From Sporisorium sorghi (Eukaryota; Basidiomycota; Ustilaginomycetes; Ustilaginales; Ustilaginaceae), in contig JALCCG010000111.1 in the NCBI GenBank assembly GCA_023212695.1, positions 1-64,000 on the forward strand: a stretch of 64,000 nucleotides of DNA, read 5' to 3'. The position numbers were made by a program, and so were the translations under genes. The notes under the pieces were generated by a model. It made no database searches, was not told where the DNA came from, and saw only the letters and a program-made list of their open reading frames with translations. Shown here piece after piece: positions 28,000-38,139 of this stretch. Positions within the stretch are counted from its first letter, which is position 1. The number at the start of each line of letters is the position of its first letter.

Positions 28000-29271
28000 G
28001 TGTCCCTGACTCTGGCAACGCGCCCGAAAGAGTGTGACGCAACAAACAACAACACACAAACCAAAACCGGCAGCGCGCGCCCTTTTCGGCCTTGCAATCC
28101 GAACAGACCTGCAGGGCGAAAAGAGTAAGCAGAAGCAGAAACTCGAACGGCGAATCGCTCGCTGCATTCCAAACTTGTTGCGTGGTCTGGAGTCCGCTCA
28201 GGTGCACTCAGCTCGAACTGTGCACTCGTTGCTCTCCGCTGATTGAAGCTCGGCATCCATCAGCAGCCACTCTTTTCCCACGCTATATGAACAAATTCAA
28301 TCGATGCTCTCTTTCTCTCTTTCTTCTCGCGAAAAAGAGACAGGCACGCAGGTGTTGGATTCCTGAGATCCCAAAAACAAAGGGACCTGATTATCCAGAC
28401 GAACTTCGCTTCGACATGTCAAAGACGTTAAGCGAGCGAGCACACGCTGCTCAACCAGGAAAATGCGGAACAGTATTGGCCATTCGGACGCGATGGGCGG
28501 AGAGAACAGTGATCACGCTCTTGTTTGTTTCTGGTCATGGGATGCACTGCCGATCAGATGCCGAGAGAGAGGGTCTTGTCTGTGTCATGGCTCGCACAGA
28601 GTGAGTGGTCTCTTGAACGCTGCTAGCTGGCCTCGAAAGTGTCTTGAGAAATGACGTTTTGCGAGAAGCGGCGCGTGTCGTAGCGCGATACGCCGGAATG
28701 CCAATAGCCGCCAAACTGTTTGGATCGACGGTGCAGCGGTTTTGTCAAACCTTGAGCCCGAGCAGTTGCCGTTGTCCCGTTGCTTCAGTTGTCTCATCCT
28801 ATGCCGCCCTTGGCATTTGAAAGCTGCAAGCATCATGCGAGCGTTGTAGATCCATGCTTGGCAGTCATACTATTCTAGGCTCTGCGAGAGGCTCGACCGT
28901 GGATTCGATGTGTCACGCTTAAGTAATTTTGTCGTTTTTGCAAAATTGTTCATTCATCTGCAATGTTAACAAATAGAAGAATTGCGCATCGTGGAAGATG
29001 GAAGAAGAAGAAAGCGCTGCGCGCCTCGAGCAACACTTTTTTTTTGGAAGGCAGAGCGCAGAGCGAGAGCTGAGCGCGCGTCTCTCTTTTGGAGCGTTCT
29101 GTCACTTTGAACCCTCTCTCTCGAACGAAAGAAAGCGTGTTGCAGAGACAAAGACAGAAAGCGGAGCGAGAAGAAACCTCACGCACAGCTCAGCCCTTCG
29201 GTTGCATCGACATTTGCATCTTTGCACTCGACTTCCATCGACTGTTTCGTCCCTTGGCACACATCGCAACC
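27737..29271. promoter_or_regulatory. 1.5-kb divergent promoter between ELO and CCT5 genes
   Basis: A run of 33 T occurs at 27966-27998, the longest homopolymer in the window. Poly(dA:dT) tracts keep fungal promoters nucleosome-poor, so it may serve the elongase promoter 230 bases away. A frame at 28092-28604 is long but resembles no family. No tRNA-like box B was found. Confidence 0.5.
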
Positions 29272-29877
29272 ATGGCGGAACCACAGATCGCATATGCTCA
29301 GGACGAGTACGGTCGACCTTTCATCGTCGTGCGCGAGCAGGGCAAAAAGACCCGCGCCAACGGCATCCAAGCCATCAAGAACCACATCTCGGCCGCCAAG
29401 ACGGTCGCCAACATCCTCAAGACGTCCCTGGGACCACGCGGTCTCGACAAGATCCTCATCAGCCCCGATGGTGATATTCAGGTCACCAACGATGGCGCCA
29501 CCATCATGAACAACATGGAGCTCGACCACCAGATCGCCAAGCTGCTTGTGGAGCTCAGCAAGAGTCAGGACGACGAGATCGGCGACGGCACTACGGGTGT
29601 TGTTGTGCTGGCAGGTGCATTGCTCGAGCAGTCCGAGGCGTTGCTCGACCGCGGTATCCACCCCATCCGTATCGCAGACGGCTTTGAGCGTGCATGCAAC
29701 CTCGCCGTGCAGGAGCTCGAAAAGGTCGCCGACGTCGTCGAGTTCGACAAGGACAACATCGACGAGCTCATGAAGGTCGCAAAGACGTGCTTGGGATCCA
29801 AAATCGTCTCGAAGGCATCGGACAAGTTTGCTAAGATCGCCGTCGGCTCGGTGCTGTCGGTAGCCGACCTCAAGCGA

Positions 29878-29915
<38 letters not shown>

Positions 29916-30897
29916 GGTGGGCGGTGGATTGGAAGACACACAACTCGTGCAGGGTGTCGTGATTGACAAGGACATGTCGCATCCCCAGATGCCGCGTGTC
30001 GTCAAGGACGCCAAGATTGCCATCCTCACATGCCCCTTTGAGCCGCCCCGCCCCAAGACCAAGCACAAGCTCGACATCACCTCGGTCGAAGAGTACCGCA
30101 AGCTGCAGGACTACGAGCGCGCCAAGTTCGAGGAGATGATCAAGCGCGTCAAGGACTGCGGTGCCAATTTGGTTGTCTGCCAGTGGGGTTTCGACGACGA
30201 GGCCAACCATCTGTTGCTGCAGCACCAACTGCCCGCCGTGCGATGGGTGGGTGGTCCGGAACTCGAACTCATCGCCATCGCCACCAACGGCCGCATCGTG
30301 CCGCGATTCGAGGATCTCTCGCCCGAAAAGCTCGGCACGGCAGGCATCGTGCGCGAGGTCGGCTTCGGCACCACGCGCGACCGCATGCTCGTCATCGAGG
30401 AGTGCGCCAACACGCGCGCCGTCACCGTCTTTGTGCGCGGTTCCAACAAGATGATCATCGACGAAGCCAAGCGTGCGCTGCACGATGCCATCTGCGTCGT
30501 TCGCAACTTGGTCGTTGACAACCGCGTCGTGTACGGCGGTGGCGCTGCCGAGATCTGTGCGTCGGTGGCGATTTCCAAAGCGGCGGACGAGATCGCCTCT
30601 TTGGAGCAGTACGCCATGCGCGCGTTTGCCTCGGCGTTGGATGCGATCCCGTTGGCGCTGGCGGAGAACTCGGGCTACTCGCCCATCGAGACGCTCGCCG
30701 AAGTCAAGTCGCGACAGGTGACGGAGAAGAACCCCAAGCTCGGCATCGACTGCATGGGCGCCGGCGACAACGATATGAAGAACTGCCGCGTCTTTGATCC
30801 CCTGGTGAGCAAGAGGCAGCAGCTGCTGCTCGCGACGCAGCTGGTCAGGGCCGTGCTCAAGATCGACGACGTGATCGAACAGCACAACATCGAGTAG
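29272..30897 (+). CDS. CCT5: chaperonin TCP-1 subunit epsilon (CCT5)
   Basis: One of eight paralogous subunits of the cytosolic TRiC/CCT chaperonin, which folds actin, tubulin and other substrates in an ATP-driven chamber. The 541-aa product from the ATG at 29272 matches family length. It has the group II signatures [10 protein letters not shown] (51-60), [17 protein letters not shown] (104-108) and the C-terminal [12 protein letters not shown]. The N-terminus ([19 protein letters not shown]) and [19 protein letters not shown] are epsilon-specific. Upstream in-frame codons to 29089 lie in the leader. The long reverse frame opposite (29179-31023) is an antisense shadow of GC-rich coding DNA. 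Confidence 0.96.
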
Positions 30898-31138
30898 GAG
30901 CGTCGTTTGTCGTAAACACTTTGTACCATCATCATCATCAGCAGGAGCGAGAAAAGAGGGGGAAGATGCAATTGCTAGTCCTTCCCCAATGTGCAAATCG
31001 ACAGGTGTGAGACTGTTGTGCATCCTGAAGTTGACGCCATATCCTCAGACGAGATGAATGAAGGACCGGCACACACGCACACGCGACACACGACCTTGTT
31101 TCTGCACAGCAGATATGCGTTGTGCATTGCTTTCACAG

Positions 31139-32011
31139 TCACCGCTGCGTGGTACGTCCTTGCGGCTCCTTTCCAGAAGACAACGGTGCCGATGGAGAAG
31201 GATGAGGAGACGGAGACGGCGAAGGGTTTGAAGTCCACATATTCAGCCGATAGAGCGCGATTCCCAGCGGAGCGGTGATGTGCGACTGTTTGGCGTAGAG
31301 CAGCGCTTGCTTCTCCATCACTTGTGCTTCTGTCCCCATCGATGTGGTGAGCCCCTTCATGGCTGTTTGGAACCTCGTTGCTTGATCCGGATCCTTGAAC
31401 GCCGGGTCAAAAATCATTGAGTCCTTCACTCCCTCTCCCGGCCCTAGCGTCGATGCTTGATCTCCTCCCGGCAGCCGAACACCGTACGACCCCTCCCCAC
31501 CTCCCTCCTCCGCCACACCAAACAAATCCAACCTCTTCCTCCCCCTAAACCTCTCCCGCAACACCTCCGCCTCCTGACACACCCTCTCCCCCAACTGCGT
31601 CCAAACCAACCCCTCCATCCCCGCCGCCATCACCGCTTTAGCACTCAACACCTTCCAGCTGCCCCTCTCCCGCATCCGCCCGAAAACCCGCGGGTCCAAC
31701 GTGACCCACACGCCCCTGCCCGTCTTCCGCGGTGCAAATTTCGGATGTAGCAGCTGGTTCGGCAGCATCACGGTTCGCTCCTGCTGCGCTTTTTTCGGCG
31801 ATGATGTGGAGGCGGAAGGTGGGGAAGGGGGGAGAGTGACGACTTTGAGCTGGAGCATGAGCGACGTGGGCAGCACTTTTTGGGTTACGATGCACTTGCG
31901 GAGGGGCGAGGCGAGCATCTGGAGGTGAAGGGAGCCCGACCAGCGGGTTTCGAGGGAGGTGAGGTGGGCGCGCGCGCTGGTGGTGAGGGGGGTGGCGGTG
32001 CGAGCTGCCAT
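31139..32011 (-). CDS. uncharacterised 290-aa protein, possibly mitochondrial
   Basis: I do not recognise this protein. From the ATG at 32011 it begins with a Thr/Ala/Arg-rich, acid-poor stretch (MAARTATPLTTSARAHL) that could be a mitochondrial leader. A basic core follows with LPNQLLHPKFAPRKTGRGVWVTLDP, then KVLSAKAVMAAGMEGLVWTQLG, and a C-terminal helix region (AQVMEKQALLYAKQSHITAPLGIALYRLNMW) before a Ser/Pro-rich tail. The basic, small-protein character would suit a mitoribosomal or organellar RNA-related protein, but this is a guess. The longer frame to 32182 starts at a non-conserved upstream codon. Divergent from FES1. Confidence 0.65.
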   Translation of the reverse strand: MAARTATPLTTSARAHLTSLETRWSGSLHLQMLASPLRKCIVTQKVLPTSLMLQLKVVTLPPSPPSASTSSPKKAQQERTVMLPNQLLHPKFAPRKTGRGVWVTLDPRVFGRMRERGSWKVLSAKAVMAAGMEGLVWTQLGERVCQEAEVLRERFRGRKRLDLFGVAEEGGGEGSYGVRLPGGDQASTLGPGEGVKDSMIFDPAFKDPDQATRFQTAMKGLTTSMGTEAQVMEKQALLYAKQSHITAPLGIALYRLNMWTSNPSPSPSPHPSPSAPLSSGKEPQGRTTQR

Positions 32012-32441
32012 TGTGGCGACGGTGAGAAAGTCCCGGACGGTGGTGGTGGGTGATGCTGCGGAGCGTGCACGAGGATGCGAAAGCCAGGTTGAGTGAAGGA
32101 GTGAGAGAAGAGAATGAGGAGGAGGAAGGATCGTCTGGACCCTGAGAATCCTGGCTGAAGAGGGAAAAGCCCGATCTAGCAAGCCTCCACACCCGATGCA
32201 GTCCGAATCCCGAGTTTGGTCAAATTTTGAGCAGAAAAAGTGGTGGCAATTTCTGTCTTTGACGTTCCACCGCGTTCAACGGGCTTCCTCCTCCATCTTA
32301 CCCGCTATCACTCATTCGACGTAGCGAACGACGATCCTCGACTACGGTATAAACCCTCAACCAGGCGTTTCCCTACCATTTGCTCTCGAGACATCATTCG
32401 TACGACCATCGAACTCCTCGCACCCTCGCACTTCTACAACA
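32012..32441. promoter_or_regulatory. divergent promoter between the 290-aa gene and FES1
   Basis: This 430-base region has a TATA-like GGTATAAAC near 32345-32353, about 90 bases before the FES1 start. No clear heat-shock element (inverted GAA repeats) could be verified by eye. Confidence 0.4.
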
Positions 32442-33626
32442 ATGTCGAACGACAAGAACGCACAAGAACTCCTCAAATGGGGCCTAGCCCACTCCTCCAA
32501 CGCCGTAACCGCCGCATCTGGGCCGTCCGTCGAGCAGATCTCCGCAGACATCACCGCGGGCCGTCGCCCAGATCTCGCCGACCCACACCTGTACGATGCG
32601 ATCATGGGCAAGTCCGAAGCCCAAATGATGCGCGAGGAGCTCTCCGTCGCCACCGACCCCACCCGCGCCATCGACGACCGCTGCACCGCGCTGGACAACT
32701 TCGAGATGCTCATCGAGCAGATCGACAATGCGAACAACATCACGAGTATGAAGATGTGGCCGCCGATCATTGCGTTGTTGTCCGCGAGCGAGCCGGAGCT
32801 CCAGACGGCTGCGGCGTGGATTGTGGGAACTGCGGTGCAGAATAACGATAAGGCGCAGGTCGCGGTGCTGGAGTATGGGGTGGTGAGTGGGTTGCTGGAG
32901 CTGCTGCAGAGCGGGAACGCGGACGTGAGGGCAAAGGCGATGTACGCGCTGAGCGGGCTGCTGAAGCACAACCCGGCGGCTATGGATCAGTTTGACAAGG
33001 CCGAAGGGTGGAAGACGCTGCGCGCCGCGTTGGTTGATCCGAACATCGGCCTTAGGCGCAAGACTGCATTTTTGGTTAACGCGCTGTTGTTCCAGGACCC
33101 CAACAGCCTCGACTCGCCCACAACCCCTTCCTCCAGCACAACAACGAGCACAGCGACAGCAGTCACAGCAGTCGCACCCACAACATCCACCGCGGCAGCG
33201 CAACCGGCAGGCGCACCAGCAGCACCCCTCGAACGCGGGCCCGAAACCCTGCTCACCTCGATCCCGCACCCCAACGTCAGCCGCGCGCTGCTGGCTTCAG
33301 GTCTGCTCAGCACGCTCATCGCCTCACTGCTTCCTGGCGCCGCTGACGACCTGCCGCCTTCGGGTCCGGACGGAGACGCCGATCCGCACACTGACTTGGA
33401 CTACGCCGAGAAGGCGGCTACTGCTGTGATGACGTTCACTGCTAAGCTTCCGGAGAGCGGTTCGGCGAGCCTGGATGACAAGACGAAGACGTCGTTAAAG
33501 GCGTTGCTAGAGCAGCTGCAGGGTGCAGCTTTGGATGCACAGGATGGAGCGACGAGCAGGTGGGCCGAGCTCGGTATCGAAGAGTCCGACTTTGATGCGT
33601 TCAAGGGCAAAGTTCAGGCTTTGTAA
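32442..33626 (+). CDS. FES1: Hsp70 nucleotide exchange factor FES1 (HspBP1-like)
   Basis: Fes1 binds cytosolic Hsp70 through armadillo repeats and triggers ADP release; in yeast it also directs misfolded proteins to degradation. The 394-aa product opens with the Fes1 N-terminal domain (ELLKWGLAHSSNA, then PDLADPHLYDAIMG). Armadillo-like repeats follow (ALDNFEMLIEQIDNANN, WPPIIALLSASEPELQTAAAWIVGTAVQNN, DVRAKAMYALSGLLKHNP, LRRKTAFLVNALLFQDP). A Thr/Ala/Pro-rich insertion of about 40 residues (from residue 228) is absent from the roughly 290-aa yeast protein. It probably forms a disordered loop before the last helices (ISHPNVSRALLASGLL-like). Single exon. Confidence 0.92.
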   Translation: MSNDKNAQELLKWGLAHSSNAVTAASGPSVEQISADITAGRRPDLADPHLYDAIMGKSEAQMMREELSVATDPTRAIDDRCTALDNFEMLIEQIDNANNITSMKMWPPIIALLSASEPELQTAAAWIVGTAVQNNDKAQVAVLEYGVVSGLLELLQSGNADVRAKAMYALSGLLKHNPAAMDQFDKAEGWKTLRAALVDPNIGLRRKTAFLVNALLFQDPNSLDSPTTPSSSTTTSTATAVTAVAPTTSTAAAQPAGAPAAPLERGPETLLTSIPHPNVSRALLASGLLSTLIASLLPGAADDLPPSGPDGDADPHTDLDYAEKAATAVMTFTAKLPESGSASLDDKTKTSLKALLEQLQGAALDAQDGATSRWAELGIEESDFDAFKGKVQAL

Positions 33627-33750
33627 CAACTTGACCTCTGCGTCCGTTCGCTCGCATCTCTTTTTCAATTTCAGCATTTGACACCTGCCCACGACTGCCC
33701 CTACGTGTGTATGAGAAGCCCGTAATGAGCAATGAGACGCCCTACCGCGA

Positions 33751-36643
33751 TCAAAAGTTAAAGTTCCACGTCGGAAGAAAAGAGCCGCCGCCGCTGCCAA
33801 TCAGAGGAGCTGCTCGGGACGACGTGGTGGTCGTCGAAGTCGATGACGACTCGAACGGTAGAGCTGGCAGACTGATCTCGTCGAATGCATCGGCTCGACA
33901 GAGCGGGCACGTCTTGGCTGTCTTGAACCAGGTCTGTAGAACGAAAGAATACGACACTGTCAGCATGCGGTTCAAGGTGAAACGTCATCCTCATTCGCAA
34001 ACTCACCTTGATGCAATCGGCATGGAAAGCATGACAGCACTTGTTGATGCTCATCAGCAAGTCCGAATCCAAATAGTCTTCGCGGCAGATCGGACACATG
34101 GTGTCCCTGTCACTCGGACGCGGTTTCACCTTCTGTTTCCCCTTACCCTTGCCAACCAGCGGAGGCGAGGCAGACAGTGCGTCGCGTTGTCGACACGACC
34201 CACCATCCCAATCGCCATATTCGCACGTGGGGAGCGTATCGATCCGACTTTGGGGCACACGGATCTCGGCGGCGCCCAGTTGTTCACCGATGCGCGCCAG
34301 CCTTTCGTAAGTGAGCTCGGCCCAGTCTTCGTCCGTGATAAAGTTGCGCGCATCAAGCGCCAGATGCGGAGACTGGCCAAGCATGCTCGACGTCGAGGCA
34401 GGTGCGTGGCCAAGATGGCGCACAGAAAAATGCGGCTGCAGCACGTGCGACTCGATCGCCATGCGTAGGAGTGGTCCGTGGACATCGCCGGCCATCGACT
34501 CGTCGAGCATGCTGTCGTGGCTCATGACGCGACCGAGGTACTCGAGCGCAGACTCGTTCTCGTGTCTCTCCCAGTATGGCGAGGTGGACAGCGAGCTTCG
34601 AGAGCCTGTCAGGCCCGATGGTCGTCTCATCTCCGCATGGAGACTCTCGTCGAACGGCTCGAAGCGAGATGGATGGGAGGTGGGTGGTTCTGCTGCCCCA
34701 CGAGAAGGCGCGTGAAGGCCAAAGTGTGACGTTCGCCAAGGAAGAGGAGAAAAATCGCGCTGTTCGCGAGCTTGAACCGTTGAGCGGTCTTCATCTCGTT
34801 GTCGTACGTTTGCGCTGTGTACTCGGTCAGCTTCTGCAGCGGCAATGGGACCTAGTTCGGGACCGTCCTCGGCTCTGGACCAGTAGGGCCGGTAAGGCCG
34901 AGCCGTGAGTCTGGTACCTCGCAGTCCAAAGGGTCGCTGCACTGCGCCAAAGTCATCTGCTGTAGCGTGCTCCCTGGTGCGAGAATCGAGCGTGTGCGCA
35001 GAAGTTGGAGCATGGAACGGTCGTCCAAGATCGAGTCGCTCTGGGTCTGGTGCTGCGGCGGTGGCGACGGCGTCAGCACGACGATAATCTACTCTCCATG
35101 CATGACTCTCCCTCTGTGTCGACGTGTGACGGCCGTAGGTCTCAAGATGTGTTGGGGAAGCCGCGCTGGATGTTTGATCGGGCTGATGCGATGGGGAGGT
35201 TGACCACGAAGCTTGATGGAAAAGTGTGCTCCTCGAGGTTGCTGCACTCGAAGTTGCGTCCTGATCAGCATGCGAAGATGCACCTTGAGTCGAGACGGGG
35301 ACGCGCCTGCGCAAATTTGGGCGCGCGGCGAGTCCTCGTTGTGCTTCCTGCCTTGGGTGGTCAGCTTCGGCAGCGGCAAAAGAGATGCTGAGGGGAGAGG
35401 CAGTGCGTGGCAAGGGCAGCTGTGGAGCATTTGGCTGTGCAGTCGCACCGCGGGAAGGCTGCTGATGGTGCACTTGTGGAGCACTGGATGCGCTCGAGGT
35501 GAAAGCGCTTGGTTGGGTGGTGTCGGATCGGGCAGTGAGCCTCAGATCGACGGCTCTGGCAAACTCGGCCATGAATGTGTCGGATGTGCTGCTATTGGGT
35601 CGATCAGAGGAGGAGGCCAAGCTTTCCTCCGAGGGGTCATTGCGCAAAAGGTCGGCGTCTCTGAGGTAGAAGCCCCTGCGGCGACGTACGGTGCTGCCGG
35701 AGCGCTGCGCTCTGGCACTGGCGAGGAAGGCGGAGCGTCGGTGCGAAAGGTCGGAGCTTGGCTGCTCTGAGCGAGAGAGGCTGTCCAATGGCTCCGGGGC
35801 GACGCACAGCGTGGGATCGGATTCAAAAGAGTGAGAGTCACGTGTGCTGCTGTTGACAAGCAACGAGGCTCGACGGGCGTGCGTTTCCGAGCGCAGGGAG
35901 TGGTCCACGGGTGTTGTCTCGAGAACATAGGCTCTGTGCGTGTGTCGGTCGCTGAGTGTGGCCAGAGCATCATCGTTGATGTCGCCGCCAGAGCGAAGAG
36001 ATCGTCTTCTTTTGTTTGTTGTGGCCGGTCTTGCATGGGGCGAGACAGAGGCTGCGGACAAGGAAGAGGTGGAAGGTGCGTCGCTGGTGATGTGGTCCAA
36101 GCTGAGCTGGGAAGTTGAGCTGCAGGCTTGCGCGGGGGGCGGCAGGCGTGTTTGCTGGCGAGGCGAGCTGGAGGGGGAAGAGCCCATCTGACGGATGGAG
36201 CGCTTGAGGGAGGCTTCATCGTTGTACGAGCAAGAAGCGGACACGCTGCGCTCGCACTGTCGCAAGTGGGTTGGCGTGCTGGTCCGAGACGTGCGCAGGG
36301 AGTGAGAGTCTGTCACAGGAGCCGATGTAGAAGCAGGCATGTCGGTGAAAAGCTGCCTTGCTTTGCCTTTTGCGTCCGAGTGATCTGCAGATCTCGTGTC
36401 GCGGAAGCATGAGGTATTGTCGCTGAGTGCGGAGAGGCTTCGAGCCGAGCGACTGGATTCAGCAGGAGCAGAGAGGAAGGCATGGAAGGTGGTCTCGTCG
36501 TCCAAGTCGTCACGTGCGCGAGCTTTGCCCTTGTCGCTGTCTCTGCGATAGGAGGAAGAAAGATCGAGGTCTGCAGCGGCAGGCAAGCCGGTGAGATTCA
36601 ACGAGGTGGAGGCGAGGCCGTCAAAGAGAGCGAGATGATCCAT
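33751..36643 (-). CDS. RING-H2 finger protein, probable E3 ubiquitin ligase, two exons
   Basis: Exons 34007-36643 and 33751-33933 join across a 73-nt intron (GTGAGT...CAG) to give 939 residues. The intron splits the RING-H2 motif: CPICREDYLDSD and CCHAFHADCIK lie in exon 1, and TWFKTAKTCPLC in exon 2. Without splicing the RING is incomplete and the frame runs into unrelated sequence. The first about 830 residues are Ser/Arg/Thr-rich and disordered, with no other domain I can name. RING-H2 proteins with a C-terminal finger usually recruit E2 ubiquitin-conjugating enzymes; the substrate is unknown. The start at 36643 is the first ATG and no signal or membrane helix is visible. Confidence 0.85.
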
Positions 36644-36937
36644 GGCGGTGACAAGGGATGCGGTGACAAGGCAGTATGACTATGTGGCTGCTTGCCACGA
36701 TGAGGATGATGGGGTTTGGCGCTGTCTGATAGTGCGGCTCAGCCAGCGTCGAGAATGTGTGTGTGTGTGAGAGAGAGAGAGGTAGTGCTTAAGGTGTCGA
36801 TGCTGAGGTTGTCAACGATAGAAAAGTGTAGGCGCAGAGGATGATGGTTGTGGATTGTGAGCAAGGAGAGGAGGCAGATAGGCGGAAAGAGGAGAGCTGG
36901 CGCACAGCAACTTGACTTGACTCAGCCTGCTGCTCCT

Positions 36938-36968
<31 letters not shown>

Positions 36969-37741
36969 CCCCCCCCTTTCTCTTTGCTTGCTTGCTTCCT
37001 CTCCAAAGTCACACCATCACATGCTTCTGCTTTTGCATCTGCCTCTGCCTCTGCCTCTGCGTCGGCATTGCATTGTCAGACAAAGATGGCAGCTGCGTTT
37101 TCTTTTCGAGCTTTTGAGTGCGCGAAACAGGGTCCATGCTTGCAAAAGCGCACATCTTGCATGCAGGCAGCACAGCGCAGCGCAGCACAGCACAACCCTT
37201 TCTCGCATCACATCACTCAAAAAAAAGGGTGGGAGAAAGAAAAGTGACGTTTTGCAAGTCGAGATTGCGAGTGTGGGCGGGACAGAGCACTGCGCCGCTG
37301 CCCTGCGTCTTCAGGCTTGGGATCGACCGGCAGCGTCCGAAAACCGTTTCACACACGCTGCGCTCTCTTCTCTGAAATCACACGATGGTCGCTTCTGCTT
37401 TTGCATTCCAATCCAATCCAAGCTAGCCTTTTGGGAGAGAGGTAAAGAGTGCTAGCTATCATGTCGACGACCTTGTGCCGCCGTCTCAAGGTTGAGGGTT
37501 GAATGTGTCTCGTTGTCAGCCCACTGCACCAACACAAGCAGGTGGGGAACCGTTGCAGACATGATGATACAGTGCATATCAACCTGAAGGATCGGCGCGT
37601 GGTGGGTTGGCGCCCTTGCTGGTTCCACATGTCTTTGAGCAGGCCTTGTCTCCTTGGGCGATTTGTGTCAGTTCACACAGGAAGGTCGAAGCCTTCTCTT
37701 TTTCGGCTCTCTTTTTGATGCCATCTTTTTAGGATCGATTT

Positions 37742-37779
<38 letters not shown>

Positions 37780-38139
37780 CCTCGGAACTCGGACTGCAAG
37801 TGGAAAAAGTCGAAAAAGTCGAACAAGTGACACGGACACGGACACCTCGCTCAGCGTCTGTCCTCTTTCCTTCCTTCCTTCCTTCCTTCCGTCCATTTCA
37901 CCATCCATCTCCAAAGCCTCGTCTTGGACATAAGTGAGAGCGCGCGCTCTGCTCAAAACTCGATCAACCACCAGTGTCCTTGCTGACAACCGGCTCTCAC
38001 TCTGCCGCAAGATCGTCGGCACGTTCATCCACGAGCGTCCAACACCAAGCTCATGTCACGAGCTGATCTTCTTTCATGACCGCGTCAAGACACCGTTCCT
38101 AAAGCAATCCGACACGCCAGCGGGCGAAATCGATTCAAA
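36644..38139. promoter_or_regulatory. 1.5-kb divergent promoter with T, C and A homopolymers
   Basis: Between the RING protein and POM152 starts lie a T28 run (36941-36968) directly followed by C8, and an A27 run (37751-37777). A (TTCC)n microsatellite sits near 37867-37890, with short GT and GA repeats near 36760-36780. Coding frames here are low-complexity translations of these tracts. No gene was recognised, although the region is long enough for one. Confidence 0.5.

Noticed and set aside
27737..28207. 157-residue N-terminal extension of the elongase
   Set aside because: It reads through the T33 tract as poly-Lys and through the promoter; ELO proteins begin near the ATG at 27736.
28092..28604. 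170-codon plus-strand frame in the ELO/CCT5 gap
   Set aside because: Composition is irregular (Cys/Arg/Thr-rich) without domain or sustained coding character.
29179..31023. 614-codon open frame on the minus strand
   Set aside because: It lies exactly opposite CCT5 and its Leu/Val/Asp/His-rich product is the usual antisense by-product of GC-rich third positions; CCT5 is unmistakable.
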